Below are positions 15,001 through 20,715 of a stretch of DNA of 64,000 bases, piece after piece (position 1 is the stretch's first letter; every line of letters begins with the position of its first letter). Source of the stretch: Nocardia vinacea (GTDB taxonomy: Bacteria > Actinomycetota > Actinomycetes > Mycobacteriales > Mycobacteriaceae); the NCBI RefSeq assembly GCF_035920345.1, contig NZ_CP109149.1, forward strand, positions 4,526,001 through 4,590,000, read 5' to 3'. A program made the translations under genes and the position numbers. Under the pieces are notes generated by a model that was not told the origin of the DNA, searched no databases, and saw only the letters and a list, made by a program, of their open reading frames with translations.

Positions 15001-18000
15001 GATTTCGCTTGCGAGCCGGCGAATCTCATCGTCCAGGGACCCAAGCCGATCATCGAGCGTACCGATTTTCCGGTCGAGGGAACCGATCTCGCGATCCAGC
15101 GCGCGAATCTCGGTGTCGAGCACGGCAATTCGTGCGCCCAGCGCGGCGGCGCGCTCCAGTGCCTCGCTGGGCAGCAGCCCGCCCGACCACACGTCCGATC
15201 CCTCGGCGATCAGCCCCAGCCCTTCGGCCCGCGCGCACCAGCGCTGCCACGCCATCGCTCGTTCCCTGCGCAAGTCGGCGATCTGCTGGCGCGCTGCCTG
15301 GACATCGGCCTCCCACTGGGGCCGATCGGCGTCATCGACATCTGCGCCGTCCTGTTCGAGCCGGGCGAGCAGATCGGTAAGCTGCTCGAGCTCCGAATTG
15401 ATGCGACCGACTTCGTCCTCAGCCTCGAGCAGAGCCGAAATCTGTTGCATCAGTGACGCATCGATCTGCGTCGAGGTGGTGCCGAGCGCCTGAGCGACCA
15501 GGACTTCCAGCACGATCCGCCGGGCGTAGTCGTCCAGCAGCTTACCGGTGGAATCCTGATCCGCCGGGGCGAAATCCGGTTGTCCCGGTTTCCACTTCCC
15601 GTTTTCCCACCACTCGAGGATCGGCAGACCGGTGTCGTCGACCGACGCACGCCACTGCTCGACGGGCACGCCGTGCTCGGCGATGGCTTGCAGCGCAGCC
15701 TCATCCAGTACCGGATCGTCGACACCGGCCGGAACGATGCGGATCAGCTTGCCGCCGACGATCCGCCCCCACGGGCCCGCTGCCACACCACCGATCTGCC
15801 GCAGCGCATCCCGTGCCGCGACCTTGGTGGTGCCTGCGACCAGTTTGTCGTACTCGTCGAGCGCCTCCTCCAAGTGCTGCTTGTCGTACTGGGTAAGCCG
15901 AAGACCTGTCGGATTCTTATTGGACTCAGTAGCGACACCTGGTGTGCCGCTATCGCTTTCGGTCGCTTGGGGACCGTTCTCGGCAGCCTCGGCTCGAGGA
16001 CCGTCGGCCTCGGCACCGCTGGGCTTGGAGGTATCGGTCTCGGCGCTGCCGGATTTGGCGGTATCGCCCTCGTCGGTGTCGGACTTCGCACCGCCGCTTA
16101 CCGCGCCGGCGGACACCACAGTCCCGACCGCTGTGGAGCCGGCCTCGGCGCTGTCGTCCTCCGCAGAATCGGATTCCGAACTGTCACCTACCGCACCAGC
16201 GGGCTCCCCCGAGCCGGTCTCCACCGAATCGGGCTCATCCTCCGCACCACCGAGTTGGGCATCATCGGTCTCGACAATGCCGAGTTCGGAGTTGGGAGCG
16301 GACTCCCCGCCACCGAGCTCGACAGCGTCGGTCTCCTCAGCGCCGAGCTGGGTGCTCCCGGAGCCGTCGGGATCGGCACCATCCGGCTTCTGAGCGCCCG
16401 AAACAGCCGTATCGGACTGTCCCCCACGCATTTCCATCCAGAATGCGTGAGAGCTGTTCGCCCACTGCCGCAGCCGATCCCGCAGAATGCCGATCTCACG
16501 GCCGATCGGCGCCTCGACGGTTCCCGAATCCAGCCGCTGGAACCGGATTTCGGCCCCCAGCTCGCCACCCCGGCTCACTGTCACCTTGACCCGCCCGGTC
16601 GTGCCGTCCGCGGCAGTGACCGCCAGCGACACCGCCACCTGGTCGTCTCCGGTGGACACGTGCTCCACGGAGACCTGGGCACCGTCGCTGCCACCGGCGA
16701 AGAACTCGGCGGCGAGCAGACCGCGGGCGATCAATTCCTCGGGCGACGGCTGACCGTCGGTCTCGTCCCAGACCGTCCGGATATTGTCGGCGGCGGCCCG
16801 CTGCCCGAGTGCGGCGCGCGTAATCCGTGCCAAATCCTCGGCGGTCAGTCCGGCCAGCTCGTCTTCGTCGTCGGCGATATTCCCGACACCTATGAGCAGC
16901 CGGCGCCGGATCGAGGGCACACCGACCTTCGCACCCTCAGTGGGCTTCTCCGGTATCTCGAACCACAGCAGGTTGCGCCACCCGGATTTGGTGCTGTCGG
17001 GAACCCCGTTCTCGCGGATCTCCCAGTAGTCGGCGTGCTGATCGATCGCCGGTGCCTTCCGACCACCGTCGCCGTCCTCGGCCGAAATGTACCCGGGCAT
17101 TTCGGTTCCCAGGTCGAACACATGGCAGCGCAGGCGCCGGTCGCCGGTCTCGGGGTCGGTCACCACCTCCGCCTCCAGCCGCACTTCGCGGCCCGACTCG
17201 GCGGCGCCCCGAATCGCCTGCTCCACCGCGTCTTTGGCGTGTTGGGCCTGCGTCGGCGACCAGTCCGAGGTCATCAGGTCGACGCACCGCAGGGCCAGGG
17301 AGATACCGGATTCCGTGTCGTCGACCGGCGTCGTCAGCCCGAATGCGGTGAACCCGAGGTCATCGGGTTCCACGGGGCGGCCGAGCATGTCGGAAGCGTC
17401 GTTTTCCAGCCAGTCGAGGTAGCCGGCTTCCACCTCGAACACGCCGAATTCCCGGCCGATCGGGGAAATATCGGCCGCCGAGTTCTTGCTGGCCCGGCGC
17501 TCGGTGAACCATTCGGCCAGCCATTGCTGCTGTTGCTTCTCCTGCCATGCGGCAAGCTGGGTTGCCAGCTTGTCCACCGCCCGATCCCCGCCCGGCTGTG
17601 CCTCCATGTGAACCGGGGTAGGCGGGTCACCATCCGGCATCGCCGCTGTGACGATCTCCTGCAGCTCATCCGGGGTCATCGGCGCAACCGGATGCTGCGG
17701 CGCGTCAGGGTTCTGCGGCGCAACCGGGCTCAGGTAGCTCGCCATCGCGGACTCACCGGCCGCCTGCAGTTCGTCCAGGGTGCCGGGCTCCCCGTAACCG
17801 ACCGCCGAGTGGGGGATGTCCCGGTGCCGTCCGATTCCGGACTCGACGCCGGGTCCGGCCACAGCGCTGGACCGCTCCGCCGCACCGACCCACCCGTACG
17901 CCCCGGGGGATCCGGCCGCCGCCACGGCGCCCGCCCTACCAGATCCCGGACTTCGCACGAATCCCGGTGCGGGAATCGCGAATTGGAACGTGACCTGGTT

Positions 18001-20094
18001 GCATCCGTCGGCCGCCGGCTCGATCCGCCAGGCGTGCGCGAACTCCCGCACCAGCGGGATCGCACGCCGCTGGTAGCCGTCGTCGGCACTCAGTCGCGGA
18101 TCCTGGCGGCCGTCGACCACCCGCACCTCGATCGTCCCGTTCGCCAGCGGTGTCGCCTGCACCCGCGCATCCGGGCCGGCGCGCCGCACCGCGTCCTGAA
18201 CCGTCTCGAGCACCGTCCGACGGAACAGCTCGATCTGGTTCTCGTAGACCTCCAGCTGCTGTTGCTGCACCGGTGTCAGGTTGGCGCGCACCGCATCGGG
18301 AACGTTGCCCACCAGTCCCATCACCTTGGATACGGCCTGGTTGACCGCAATGTCCTGACCGCCCGATGCGCCCAGCACCAGGGCAGCGGGGTTCGACTTG
18401 CGGATCTTATTGAGCTGACGTTTCGTCGGATCCGCGAAGATACCGGGACCGACAACCGTCGAAACCGCCGGGCCCGCACCGGTTCCGGCCACCCGCGCCG
18501 CAGCGGGGGACGTTGTGTCGGCAACGGAACCGTCCGATGACAGCGCCTCGTCGAGGGCCTGTTCGAGCTGTTCCAGCCGGGCCAGTCGCTGAGATTCGGT
18601 GAGCGCCCTGCCATCCAGCGACCGGCCGATGTCGCTCATCGTCTCACCGATCAGCCGATGTGCCGCCGCACGCTGCACCGACGCACGCTGCACATTGTCA
18701 TCGGCGAAGTGATTGTCCACCATCGCATGCAGCCGCGAGGAGAGACGGTCGGCCTTCGCCTGCACCTCGGCCGTGTCGACCTCCGGACGCTCCGACAGCC
18801 CGGCCAGCGTGTGCTGCTTGTCCAGGCGGTCATGGAGATTCGTCTCCACATCCTCCAGCAGCGCCAGCCGTTCCCGCGGCTCTATCTCGCTGGCATTGTC
18901 CCCACTGCGCATCGTGGCGCGCGCATCCACCCGCCGCACCGCCTCGTCCACGGCCCGATGCGCTGCGGCGCGTTCGGCGTCCGGTGCGGAACGCAGGCGC
19001 ATGTCGACATCACTGTGCAGCTTCCGAGCGAGCACATCACCGCGGGCGCGAGCCTCGTCCTCGCTCATCCACGGCTTGTAGCGCTGCATCTCCTCGATCG
19101 GCTGACCGGAGTAGTCACGACCACCGAAGAAAATGCTCTCCAACGAGCTCGAAAAGACGTTGCCGACCCACTCCTCCGGGCTGGTGCGCCAATCACCGGT
19201 AGTGACACCAGTAAGCACATAGGCTGTGGCTTGACCTGCTAGTCCGGCACCACCACCGATGATGATGCCTGTGGCCTGGCTACCCGAAAAAGGAATCTTG
19301 CCCAACCGGGTGTATCCCGGTAGACCGGTTGGGACTTCGAACGTCTTGAAGGGAAGATCGGTCTGAAACAGCCTGCGGTACAAGGCGTGCCCGGCAAGAC
19401 CACCGGCCATGCCGGCGAGGAAAGCGATCCACTGCCCTGAGGTGAAGGACTCGAGTTTGGTTTCATGCTCGGGCCGGAGACTGTTCACCACTCCCTCGGA
19501 AATACCCGCGTCGACAAGCCCCTGAGCAACCTCCGTGAAACCTTCCTGAACACCTTCGTACAGGAAATTCTTCAGGATCGAGACGCCAACCGGATGACTC
19601 TTTGCGAGTGGCTTGAGAAGCCATGCGATGATCCGCTCCAGCCCTGCACCCAATTTCTGGAAGAATTGCTGCGCGTTCCTGATGATAGCGACTTCGGCAA
19701 ACCACCCTGCGGGCCCATACGTCTTCGCCCAGGCCAGCTCAGCAACGGTCCAGACCAGCGCCATCTCGGCCTGAACCTTCATCTGGGCCAGGCTGTCACC
19801 GAATTCGTCGTAGGTCGTCGCAAGCAGCCGGAGCTGCTCGGCCAGATCGCCTTCACCCGCCTGAAGCTGGCGCAGCGCGTCATCGATCGCGGTGGCGCCC
19901 TCCCCCTCGTGGGCACCCTGATGCGTCGACCGGGCCATGTCGAGGTCGACACACAGCTGGCCGCTCTCGACCTCGTCGGCGAGGTCGCGCAATTCGTCCG
20001 CTAGCCCCCAGATCCCGTCTTCGTCACCTTCGGGAACCACCCCTCCGGTGATCCAGAGGAATGGTTCGAGACCGGGCGGGCACCACACTTCCAC
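1..20094 (-). CDS. Giant CpnT-like polymorphic toxin, T7SS substrate; 3' end outside the window
   Basis: One minus-strand frame runs from a GTG at 20094 to base 1 with no stop, giving 6,698 codons. The GTG is the first start after the in-frame stop of the upstream YbaB-like gene (6-nt gap). Residues 1-120 resemble the WXG100-like N-terminal domain of CpnT-type toxins (VEVWCPPGLEPFLWITGG, then an acidic GDEDGIWGLADEL helix). Two hydrophobic segments follow near residues 219-242 and 274-297. Residues 1500-3430 are rich in coiled coil with repeated modules. Several Ser/Asp/Glu/Gly-rich linkers separate domains. Papain-like Cys-His-Asp sets lie at C5596/H5696/D5738 and C6368/H6441/D6457. The family is exported by T7SS and carries a C-terminal toxin; the terminal domain is not visible here. 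CpnT of M. tuberculosis is about 850 aa, so this is exceptional in length. The coding call is firm; the toxin role is inferred from architecture and neighbours. Confidence 0.9.
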   Translation of the reverse strand, partial: MEVWCPPGLEPFLWITGGVVPEGDEDGIWGLADELRDLADEVESGQLCVDLDMARSTHQGAHEGEGATAIDDALRQLQAGEGDLAEQLRLLATTYDEFGDSLAQMKVQAEMALVWTVAELAWAKTYGPAGWFAEVAIIRNAQQFFQKLGAGLERIIAWLLKPLAKSHPVGVSILKNFLYEGVQEGFTEVAQGLVDAGISEGVVNSLRPEHETKLESFTSGQWIAFLAGMAGGLAGHALYRRLFQTDLPFKTFEVPTGLPGYTRLGKIPFSGSQATGIIIGGGAGLAGQATAYVLTGVTTGDWRTSPEEWVGNVFSSSLESIFFGGRDYSGQPIEEMQRYKPWMSEDEARARGDVLARKLHSDVDMRLRSAPDAERAAAHRAVDEAVRRVDARATMRSGDNASEIEPRERLALLEDVETNLHDRLDKQHTLAGLSERPEVDTAEVQAKADRLSSRLHAMVDNHFADDNVQRASVQRAAAHRLIGETMSDIGRSLDGRALTESQRLARLEQLEQALDEALSSDGSVADTTSPAAARVAGTGAGPAVSTVVGPGIFADPTKRQLNKIRKSNPAALVLGASGGQDIAVNQAVSKVMGLVGNVPDAVRANLTPVQQQQLEVYENQIELFRRTVLETVQDAVRRAGPDARVQATPLANGTIEVRVVDGRQDPRLSADDGYQRRAIPLVREFAHAWRIEPAADGCNQVTFQFAIPAPGFVRSPGSGRAGAVAAAGSPGAYGWVGAAERSSAVAGPGVESGIGRHRDIPHSAVGYGEPGTLDELQAAGESAMASYLSPVAPQNPDAPQHPVAPMTPDELQEIVTAAMPDGDPPTPVHMEAQPGGDRAVDKLATQLAAWQEKQQQQWLAEWFTERRASKNSAADISPIGREFGVFEVEAGYLDWLENDASDMLGRPVEPDDLGFTAFGLTTPVDDTESGISLALRCVDLMTSDWSPTQAQHAKDAVEQAIRGAAESGREVRLEAEVVTDPETGDRRLRCHVFDLGTEMPGYISAEDGDGGRKAPAIDQHADYWEIRENGVPDSTKSGWRNLLWFEIPEKPTEGAKVGVPSIRRRLLIGVGNIADDEDELAGLTAEDLARITRAALGQRAAADNIRTVWDETDGQPSPEELIARGLLAAEFFAGGSDGAQVSVEHVSTGDDQVAVSLAVTAADGTTGRVKVTVSRGGELGAEIRFQRLDSGTVEAPIGREIGILRDRLRQWANSSHAFWMEMRGGQSDTAVSGAQKPDGADPDGSGSTQLGAEETDAVELGGGESAPNSELGIVETDDAQLGGAEDEPDSVETGSGEPAGAVGDSSESDSAEDDSAEAGSTAVGTVVSAGAVSGGAKSDTDEGDTAKSGSAETDTSKPSGAEADGPRAEAAENGPQATESDSGTPGVATESNKNPTGLRLTQYDKQHLEEALDEYDKLVAGTTKVAARDALRQIGGVAAGPWGRIVGGKLIRIVPAGVDDPVLDEAALQAIAEHGVPVEQWRASVDDTGLPILEWWENGKWKPGQPDFAPADQDSTGKLLDDYARRIVLEVLVAQALGTTSTQIDASLMQQISALLEAEDEVGRINSELEQLTDLLARLEQDGADVDDADRPQWEADVQAARQQIADLRRERAMAWQRWCARAEGLGLIAEGSDVWSGGLLPSEALERAAALGARIAVLDTEIRALDREIGSLDRKIGTLDDRLGSLDDEIRRLASEIAEIHARQQAAQQPSEPDTAAEGDQSLLRRDDVETRAFIQSLAAQLAAERAARKAEAQAELESRRAEREQCQADADAERTRREQAETRRNALRGEQLSARSDRDAISAAATQAATDRLPQRSAQLRAARTLYPHLGRSFDEIAAAAIAEAGKLDQELQDQVDQQAENRTDRENDKIRAALDKIRRESSDTAGDGPLEHLRHRQKAQRRIRDKAAAEFDNPKLLLTLAQAIDEADSLSARLAASDDGDSPEAGDLRGELERAERRMRVFAAKVGVDPDQLRSGAGDVSDKVRLFHSWRSAASQARHLRKQINLLKSQDAQSVSEAPSGTADGSGVSDSAPGVTADGPDQRKRGGAPDPASADSTSDKASQSDGDLAAAEIRRLRRLQQGRKELQRLGDTAPDAEAAERAAAGTLRGPAENPWPGKRKKDPTKNWEDVASALGKLGVELPDEPTPQRVLAAARKALANPEPQQPDNPAWQELTELLELHDAEVEKEKRRLAAAARAERRRVGGTPLGTWGQVVDNRLVFVTTEATGSPVLDADMLRALQEQRVLVERHIVESDGTVTTLWWHDGAWVSEPPVPHRRSRPQVRGSYARMLGSKDSQLERQRRTLCAVRDAIAEYLPDLGAASDADIDQANATAAWAAIADDIADLDRNLATIDTKIANLETEIDRLDAQLAQIEDELEQLGPEERQSPVDAMKRIVLQAMRADLESTRDQLSEQLETVRQHGVDRQADRDRLAAHRERGSAATVLTDAVDELGRVDKELAALEAKIADAEAEAERLETETERLDEELEQNAAELGQIESDLTPLGVAEGDLETKRAELEARYAAALAERKRLRSEPGTPQTEIDRVDEELARIESDLEALDLAMWDIDAKRAVLEARRTVLQARRAAIQVEQFQLRSELEYPRLHRDALRARRIALIAQLERAGLLHTDESGEPAGWNADLLERARALRDVCAAIGDIDRERNRLANNARKKTEELTNGLWQHIGRNFSREQRPGLRRMLQQQLAAMDSNVAAFTRSGDAPTAFETLEFMEWMYGRLKQVMQTTAQREDTEREAKRDLQPLVHALEGLVEYPERMTRAELVEQARAVAERDDLPESVRADVAEVLAEYDAAIAEKLKVAAQEYRRQLGGVPFGEYGVVLGDRVVYGTKTLRDGRTVPTQQATVGGQVVIITPEGVEEDPFVDASTEKALRLIDARSGDAEQRKAKSPNGFPVERRRVRMGETEPVVERWNSSSQEWELVGPGGRPDDATAHYEAPDNVDALRRLHQTIQDVVEALAPQKLAATPTSGAEVDAERISELFAAAEAVERADAELQQLEAELERSEARLERAEAQTAEQRSAGLSAEQESDPHELRAQAADWRTQISELRQQRAQARAKWDELADELLLEPPDLGRPETAPLPYQLSKMALAERIGGEDAEIARITGELGGLDPANLPSVGEMLGPGDVDAQRERLRTAREERQRRRRQLLEDLEAHQAERERLRELVRRRDEYEERAAQLSRKEHARRNDEYDERAAQLSREERERLWDEYAELAAQLHRSYPDQPGRAMHDLLDRLAQLKVISDLAAQGKAIQDQIASATADTRTEQLYTYLDSAVPEESQRAEARAYLDGEIQRANSETDGRSPTGLERLERLRQIERDLQARFGGNDVATGPSPRGAVPVAAQQAAGPQSEIGETDARAGGLSVYPGESDDSYDTLEQLKRELKEQRRIRDQAATKFHKRYRGRLLDLANAVDEVDELSARVAAGDSPEIDDLRGALARAEDRMRSLATKVGVRDPDQLRSGAVDVSDRVRSFHEWRSAAEAARQLRKRVDDLTSIPARQDVSESPTTPPVDEPTDPVPPPVTERGSQAPVAAEPTSEEADETDAVEQTAQLPPPEDSDPVPVETLPEDADERPALVLEQLMRGEASSETVALARRMLDRLNGPGQDFWHHFIELGVECYDLIEVLRHGEAESEHLYRAQQLVQELGRQSEAAVGGLRTALQTALDERQAIAEGPVTGSSPDVDGPFPLPVDGNTNDPGANSDPGSKSTPTRGRATGDSIESALEDAGLEPYFELDDPQESQLYATENLEDADTVVVYLGAGQPDSPTAEADGAIDLLARIRETGVGGRVAMVAAVGVDASELAWLLAHALPAQDGETRLRLVVVADGAEAVETVADGLGSDKCAEMGLPTPDELVLLGVWGSPVVHERADDLSDTATEVDVVCPAEFADGPDVTDDLGDSFYSVGDDEFVEIALESAIEAADADREAAEAERVWEAQSVELIERLRAYVIEQSLRQGLSPSARHLKLLEDAANKVGPNGEPLDVAGQWRRVQDIRQFLWDIYGARPPDIDDEPDETPGSADADGSRGGRAGAASGGGGGTASANESPAVSGENRAQPVEVDGPLPDTDGSDLAERVHGLIAELRDGGDSLDAEYRDADSRARDVLSEIHRERRRRGDGDYAAELNNSLRAAMWASDKRWSGTLADSDGLAGWFEASAGGFGDVAGIVAQFVDIVVQLGPGSVDAYADHEVLRVVVKDQSGAATAIIEVSGSAGDREWSIGTEIGAGASDLWAPLVISQIPVVLTESWQHPEPDAAGRWLHHTATQAQGRGAHSMVATMRATGSPGERMLSVQFTDPATGAEESYEHTEAVSGMSSEPGDAPGGARQWPKWRPGEPWPPRKLPPEIGSTGSHRGDAHSEGPPRDVGDPFASGTPDSHGRDDRFGAEVPDADEIDDAALAAARQAEADNSPFQRVTGAEEPQYQPDTSQGDWEWWVRSGWDIQQSENPEHIPDTPGTAHERRADRWGLANADAERIAEILAEHGIELLYEDGTALDTLRELASAVLDEQAANPSLTLQEAGIGYIGGTSSLMLNDAVAVDPDGFADRWRAGVAAGYYRGPADRPVYGAAVYQMGGLLWRNGLGAAGPDVFYERIVGALRAHHRDLPDDEVGHYTDWERRQFSSGSYVTNNQLNLYTAALSSYAAVRHLGIENVTDGERVMYQVLTGYLEEQRAAAAEREKRQWKSEEAMRAALTQHQRGGTQVFGLGHIGSGGTPSTGDGEMPGDAASGSGGHEFGGVGDEWLPSRLLEELSGGSAAQPTIAHALLEVMRLVQEGGADRIRFAQRLVDALTRYEGQWIVAWEAAPDTGDSPRSARLEIDEWLEELRSGNAERRQVLRMRDLWRGFVELGATYWSQRLREALNSYTDQGDPLRRQSLDEVPDEGAGTTRYPWKPVLDYVEEDGRLWWEGEVTADDANAFEDGNVIATAVGDVIGIVGGTVGFDFPAAERFAEGVGRFLRVEGGKVRLEKSVLAGDDGKPVVVWGVRVEGADGESYCEWSISAAGPVAVEWSHLPGVGFADWDLAAQEQWRWLVRETSDPAALWRWREAEDSALTGEWSGSERVFMHMLYKGDVSVVCTAGGGLTLRNDNAEEDFPLWCEYDEHGVLAQVGFSRDGNAFASWALHTLVEEMVPRGSRSGTGVIMAERQLRNLVEQIGPDEKLTGALRVVDTEHGPALEVEVDRRFPADLARSDRLPIVMESGAEVERLPADNSGNDGGFRYTFRYRLPDGVAPELDRVAGEFDGIAEGRVDLAQLAELRDALAAITDLEAGDAVGRNIARVTDSFAMLLAYLRSSGLAVPIAGEATAEMERLAGEITLLSEQVTRLAETLENTDCSHRLDRAMRYHNSLLVAHDVRPSERAELESGRLRVASLQDAADNSNFAWLLSRWKWDRIPGFDVVTMLSAVRHSLAARGGKSMVTPIQDSGVRMTAWDGSGQPWLDLESREGDVPRMSWRVRWDLDDPIGLADTLLREVALAGQPREVTDAVRRELARALRREREKGSREPEVTVRVSADGTVNLTVIGKEKRETTFADDFTRTRMFTLSPDGREWVPDESRDWGSADRALEQWYLADCALFTIGELRAIHGSEIVGAVPVGGATDATGSEPGQGPQAGAHPEDLVNTDPEHAYQGALRGKKLHKVTDRFAVRRALADLDEPRTVLVAEQYGDGPLDGHMFLLSNDPEIVARRVAEQGGGPAEIGAVHGAFARGDNVWMYDPDQQRWRVFDDAEAPARPVKSTGVVAYGMVPDPKTGEIRPDEVPFLATDKEIELVTRFGMAPSDAEGTDEQEDRTGQDVSDAPPASSIRAQVQRTGDLLRGWKVDGDVIDTVTDIVRAALVDPMAPHSDDIAFGADGAPIATVTPRRDDNGVHVVVTMMRGVSYEITFDGAELTYTAVHGQASFEEFDTVLPAHVVRLLRHIGASADDPLFLVGELYDAVTFTIRGESPWRVLEGEKGLVGADGRAHGVLTGKAYEASTSTADMPLRVIETAGSRFGVGVVDGRLVVAGEVRASVDDVVAFLTGLLRKDHELLRQLGDGMDVDFRRWTHLGNEFGGLGIGRVEIDGGTARVTPPKESSPFAAGESSLRRRGALAALLRRARRLAPDDPGAGVAVPARAFADECRGNLEAGLDPHTAVALVFAKLTREERAAWAAMPGGVPGIGEVTDHDGVPARWRDYANRWRLLHRLQALHEKAVAGVWTDADAREADAFAAVLKLLESASEGGGPDGAVGWRRPTPTVYLLRFDVDTGVVGLAFGDPDAVADDDVTVIEAVGSTDEVVSPGSGTSIVYLRPDSERGADLVSADLDDRLRTRRLYRATLGESRRSGEDARPPLVDPMLNVQLEGGPLDCATRTALAVAGAAPEHSSPLSAAELAASLDADWEGRGRFRSVAGVVKTLKPGDMAVVSVERPHLATSDDDPVAHAIVIANLGDGNIVWFDPADIGITDLQQLRNGKPIDLAQYFYHYEPGDWEFAGANVDAILYRDGVARRRLRGRPPRPRRGPTHPIGAHHGDERAPDSARKFVQRSVDDSVDGSPVEGAESEGLSDVSGRMIVTRLDGDLRLHGGRAGRTLGLVTGVDEADSTAATSVPGTDGERRRSASLMLRAVEARAGAHADIRNVLGSPSRTRIVCGDLTVDCNITYAYADDGLGPVEATVIFDHPDLTHPNFDTVRMMIDAALL
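690..1030 (-). other. Papain/glutamine-deamidase-like module 2 inside the giant protein
   Basis: Residues of about 6355-6468 of the giant protein. The order is GGPLDCATRTALAVAG (C6368), DDPVAHAIVIANLGDG (H6441) and NIVWFDPADI (D6457). Cys at a helix start, His on a strand and a W-F-D-P turn fit the papain-fold toxin / protein-glutaminase layout known from polymorphic toxins. Catalysis is inferred from these three residues only. It could deamidate glutamine or cleave peptides, or be a processing protease for the giant chain. Confidence 0.6.
2860..3330 (-). other. Papain-like module 1 inside the giant protein
   Basis: Residues of about 5588-5745. LEQWYLADCALFTIGELRA gives C5596, PLDGHMFLLSND gives H5696, and DNVWMYDPDQQRW gives D5738. 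The Cys-His-Asp order and the W-x-x-D-P turn repeat the layout of the module nearer the C-terminus, although the two sequences are clearly diverged. The Cys-to-His spacing (100 residues) is longer than in module 2 (73). Confidence 0.5.
9545..9750 (-). repeat. Duplicated DPDQLRSGA module, copy 2
   Basis: Encodes GDSPEIDDLRGALARAEDR, then DPDQLRSGAVDVSDRVRSF and HEWRSAAEAARQLRKRVDDL (residues about 3449-3517). Near-identical protein and DNA to copy 1, so a relatively recent or actively homogenised duplication. Confidence 0.8.
11545..11650 (-). repeat. Internal WG module, copy 3 of 3 in the giant protein
   Basis: Encodes VAAQEYRRQLGGVPFGEYG followed by VVLGDRVVYGTKTL (residues about 2815-2850). 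The aromatic W is replaced by Y but the glycine spacing is kept. Confidence 0.6.
13420..13540 (-). repeat. Internal WG module, copy 2 of 3 in the giant protein
   Basis: Encodes AARAERRRVGGTPLGTWG followed by QVVDNRLVFVTTEATGSPVL (residues about 2185-2225). Same helix, G-G-x-x-x-G-x-W-G and beta-hairpin pattern as copy 1, followed by a short W-W-H-D-G-A-W segment matching W-W-E-N-G-K-W after copy 1. Confidence 0.65.
14060..14290 (-). repeat. Duplicated DPDQLRSGA module, copy 1
   Basis: Encodes GDSPEAGDLRGELERAERR, then VGVDPDQLRSGAGDVSDKV and FHSWRSAASQARHLRKQI (residues about 1935-2012). A second copy lies at 9545-9750, about 4.5 kb further along the same reading frame. Confidence 0.8.
15720..15850 (-). 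repeat. Internal WG module, copy 1 of 3 in the giant protein
   Basis: Encodes AARDALRQIGGVAAGPWG followed by RIVGGKLIRIVPAG (residues about 1415-1455). The pattern is a helix, then G-G-x-x-x-G-x-W/Y-G, then a beta hairpin. It recurs twice further along the protein, each time beside a coiled coil. Confidence 0.65.
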
Positions 20095-20100
20095 CGGCGG

Positions 20101-20667
20101 CTACCCCCACCCCGAATCCGACACCTCAGATCCAGACCCCGCACGCCGGACCTCGTCAGGGTCCTCCACATCCGGCATCTGCACCGGCACCGATTCCTCA
20201 CCCGAATCGGCGAACACCTCCGACACCGGACGCGCGGGCGGAACCATCGCCTGCTGATCGTCGGTCGGCTCCGCCGCCGCGGAAACCCGTGACCGGCCAG
20301 GCAATTCGGCCCCGATATCGGGCAACCCCGCAATGAGATCGGACATCGTGGGCAGCTTTTCCCGCTCCCGCAACAGCGGTGCGCGTAGCTCCTCGGTCTG
20401 CCGCACGAGATCATCGGCAGCGGCCTGCGCCGCCGCGGTCACGGCGGGACCGAGCTTATCGGGGGCCATTCCTCGAACGTCGTCGGCGAAGGAGGTTTCG
20501 ACCAGCCGGCCGTTCGCATCCACCGTCACGCTGACAGCGCCATCGAGAGCCGTAGCCGTCGCGGTCAATGCGAGACGCTGCTGCTCGAAGTCGGAGATTC
20601 CCGCCATCCGACCGCGCACGGCCTCCAGCATCTCCGCCAACTCATCCCGCGCGCGCCTATTGCGCAT
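20101..20667 (-). CDS. YbaB/EbfC-family-like protein
   Basis: 188 aa. A helical N-terminus (DELAEMLEAVRGRMAGI) is followed by a strand-rich core with V-x-V-T-V-D-A-N-G-R-L and F-A-D-D-V, then a helix of Ala-rich residues, as in YbaB/EbfC nucleoid-associated proteins. The C-terminal third is a variable Pro/Glu-rich tail ending SEVSDSGWG. YbaB-like proteins with long tails often accompany WXG100 genes and large toxins in Nocardia and relatives. It is 6 nt upstream of the giant gene in the same frame, so the two are probably translated from one message. A role as DNA-binding protein or toxin chaperone cannot be decided from sequence. Confidence 0.75.
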   Translation of the reverse strand: MRNRRARDELAEMLEAVRGRMAGISDFEQQRLALTATATALDGAVSVTVDANGRLVETSFADDVRGMAPDKLGPAVTAAAQAAADDLVRQTEELRAPLLREREKLPTMSDLIAGLPDIGAELPGRSRVSAAAEPTDDQQAMVPPARPVSEVFADSGEESVPVQMPDVEDPDEVRRAGSGSEVSDSGWG

Positions 20668-20715
20668 TGCACTTTTACCTCAGCCGAATTCTCTGTGTGA
20701 AGCTTCTGTCTCTAG

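Larger units (their letters stand above)
9800..15460 (-). other. Coiled-coil-rich stalk of the giant protein
   Basis: Codons here encode long heptad-like stretches of Ala, Glu, Arg, Leu and Gln, for example VLDTEIRALDREIGSLD near residue 1660 and LETEIDRLDAQIEDELEQL near residue 2360. Such stretches occupy much of residues 1545-3430, interrupted by short glycine-containing modules. A rod this long would be tens to hundreds of nanometres if continuous. That is inference from sequence; no structure was computed. Confidence 0.75.

Noticed and set aside
15580..18540. Plus-strand frame of 986 codons
   Set aside because: High-GC antisense shadow of the giant gene; composition (Arg, His, Gly, Leu) is not that of a protein and minus-strand codons read cleanly.
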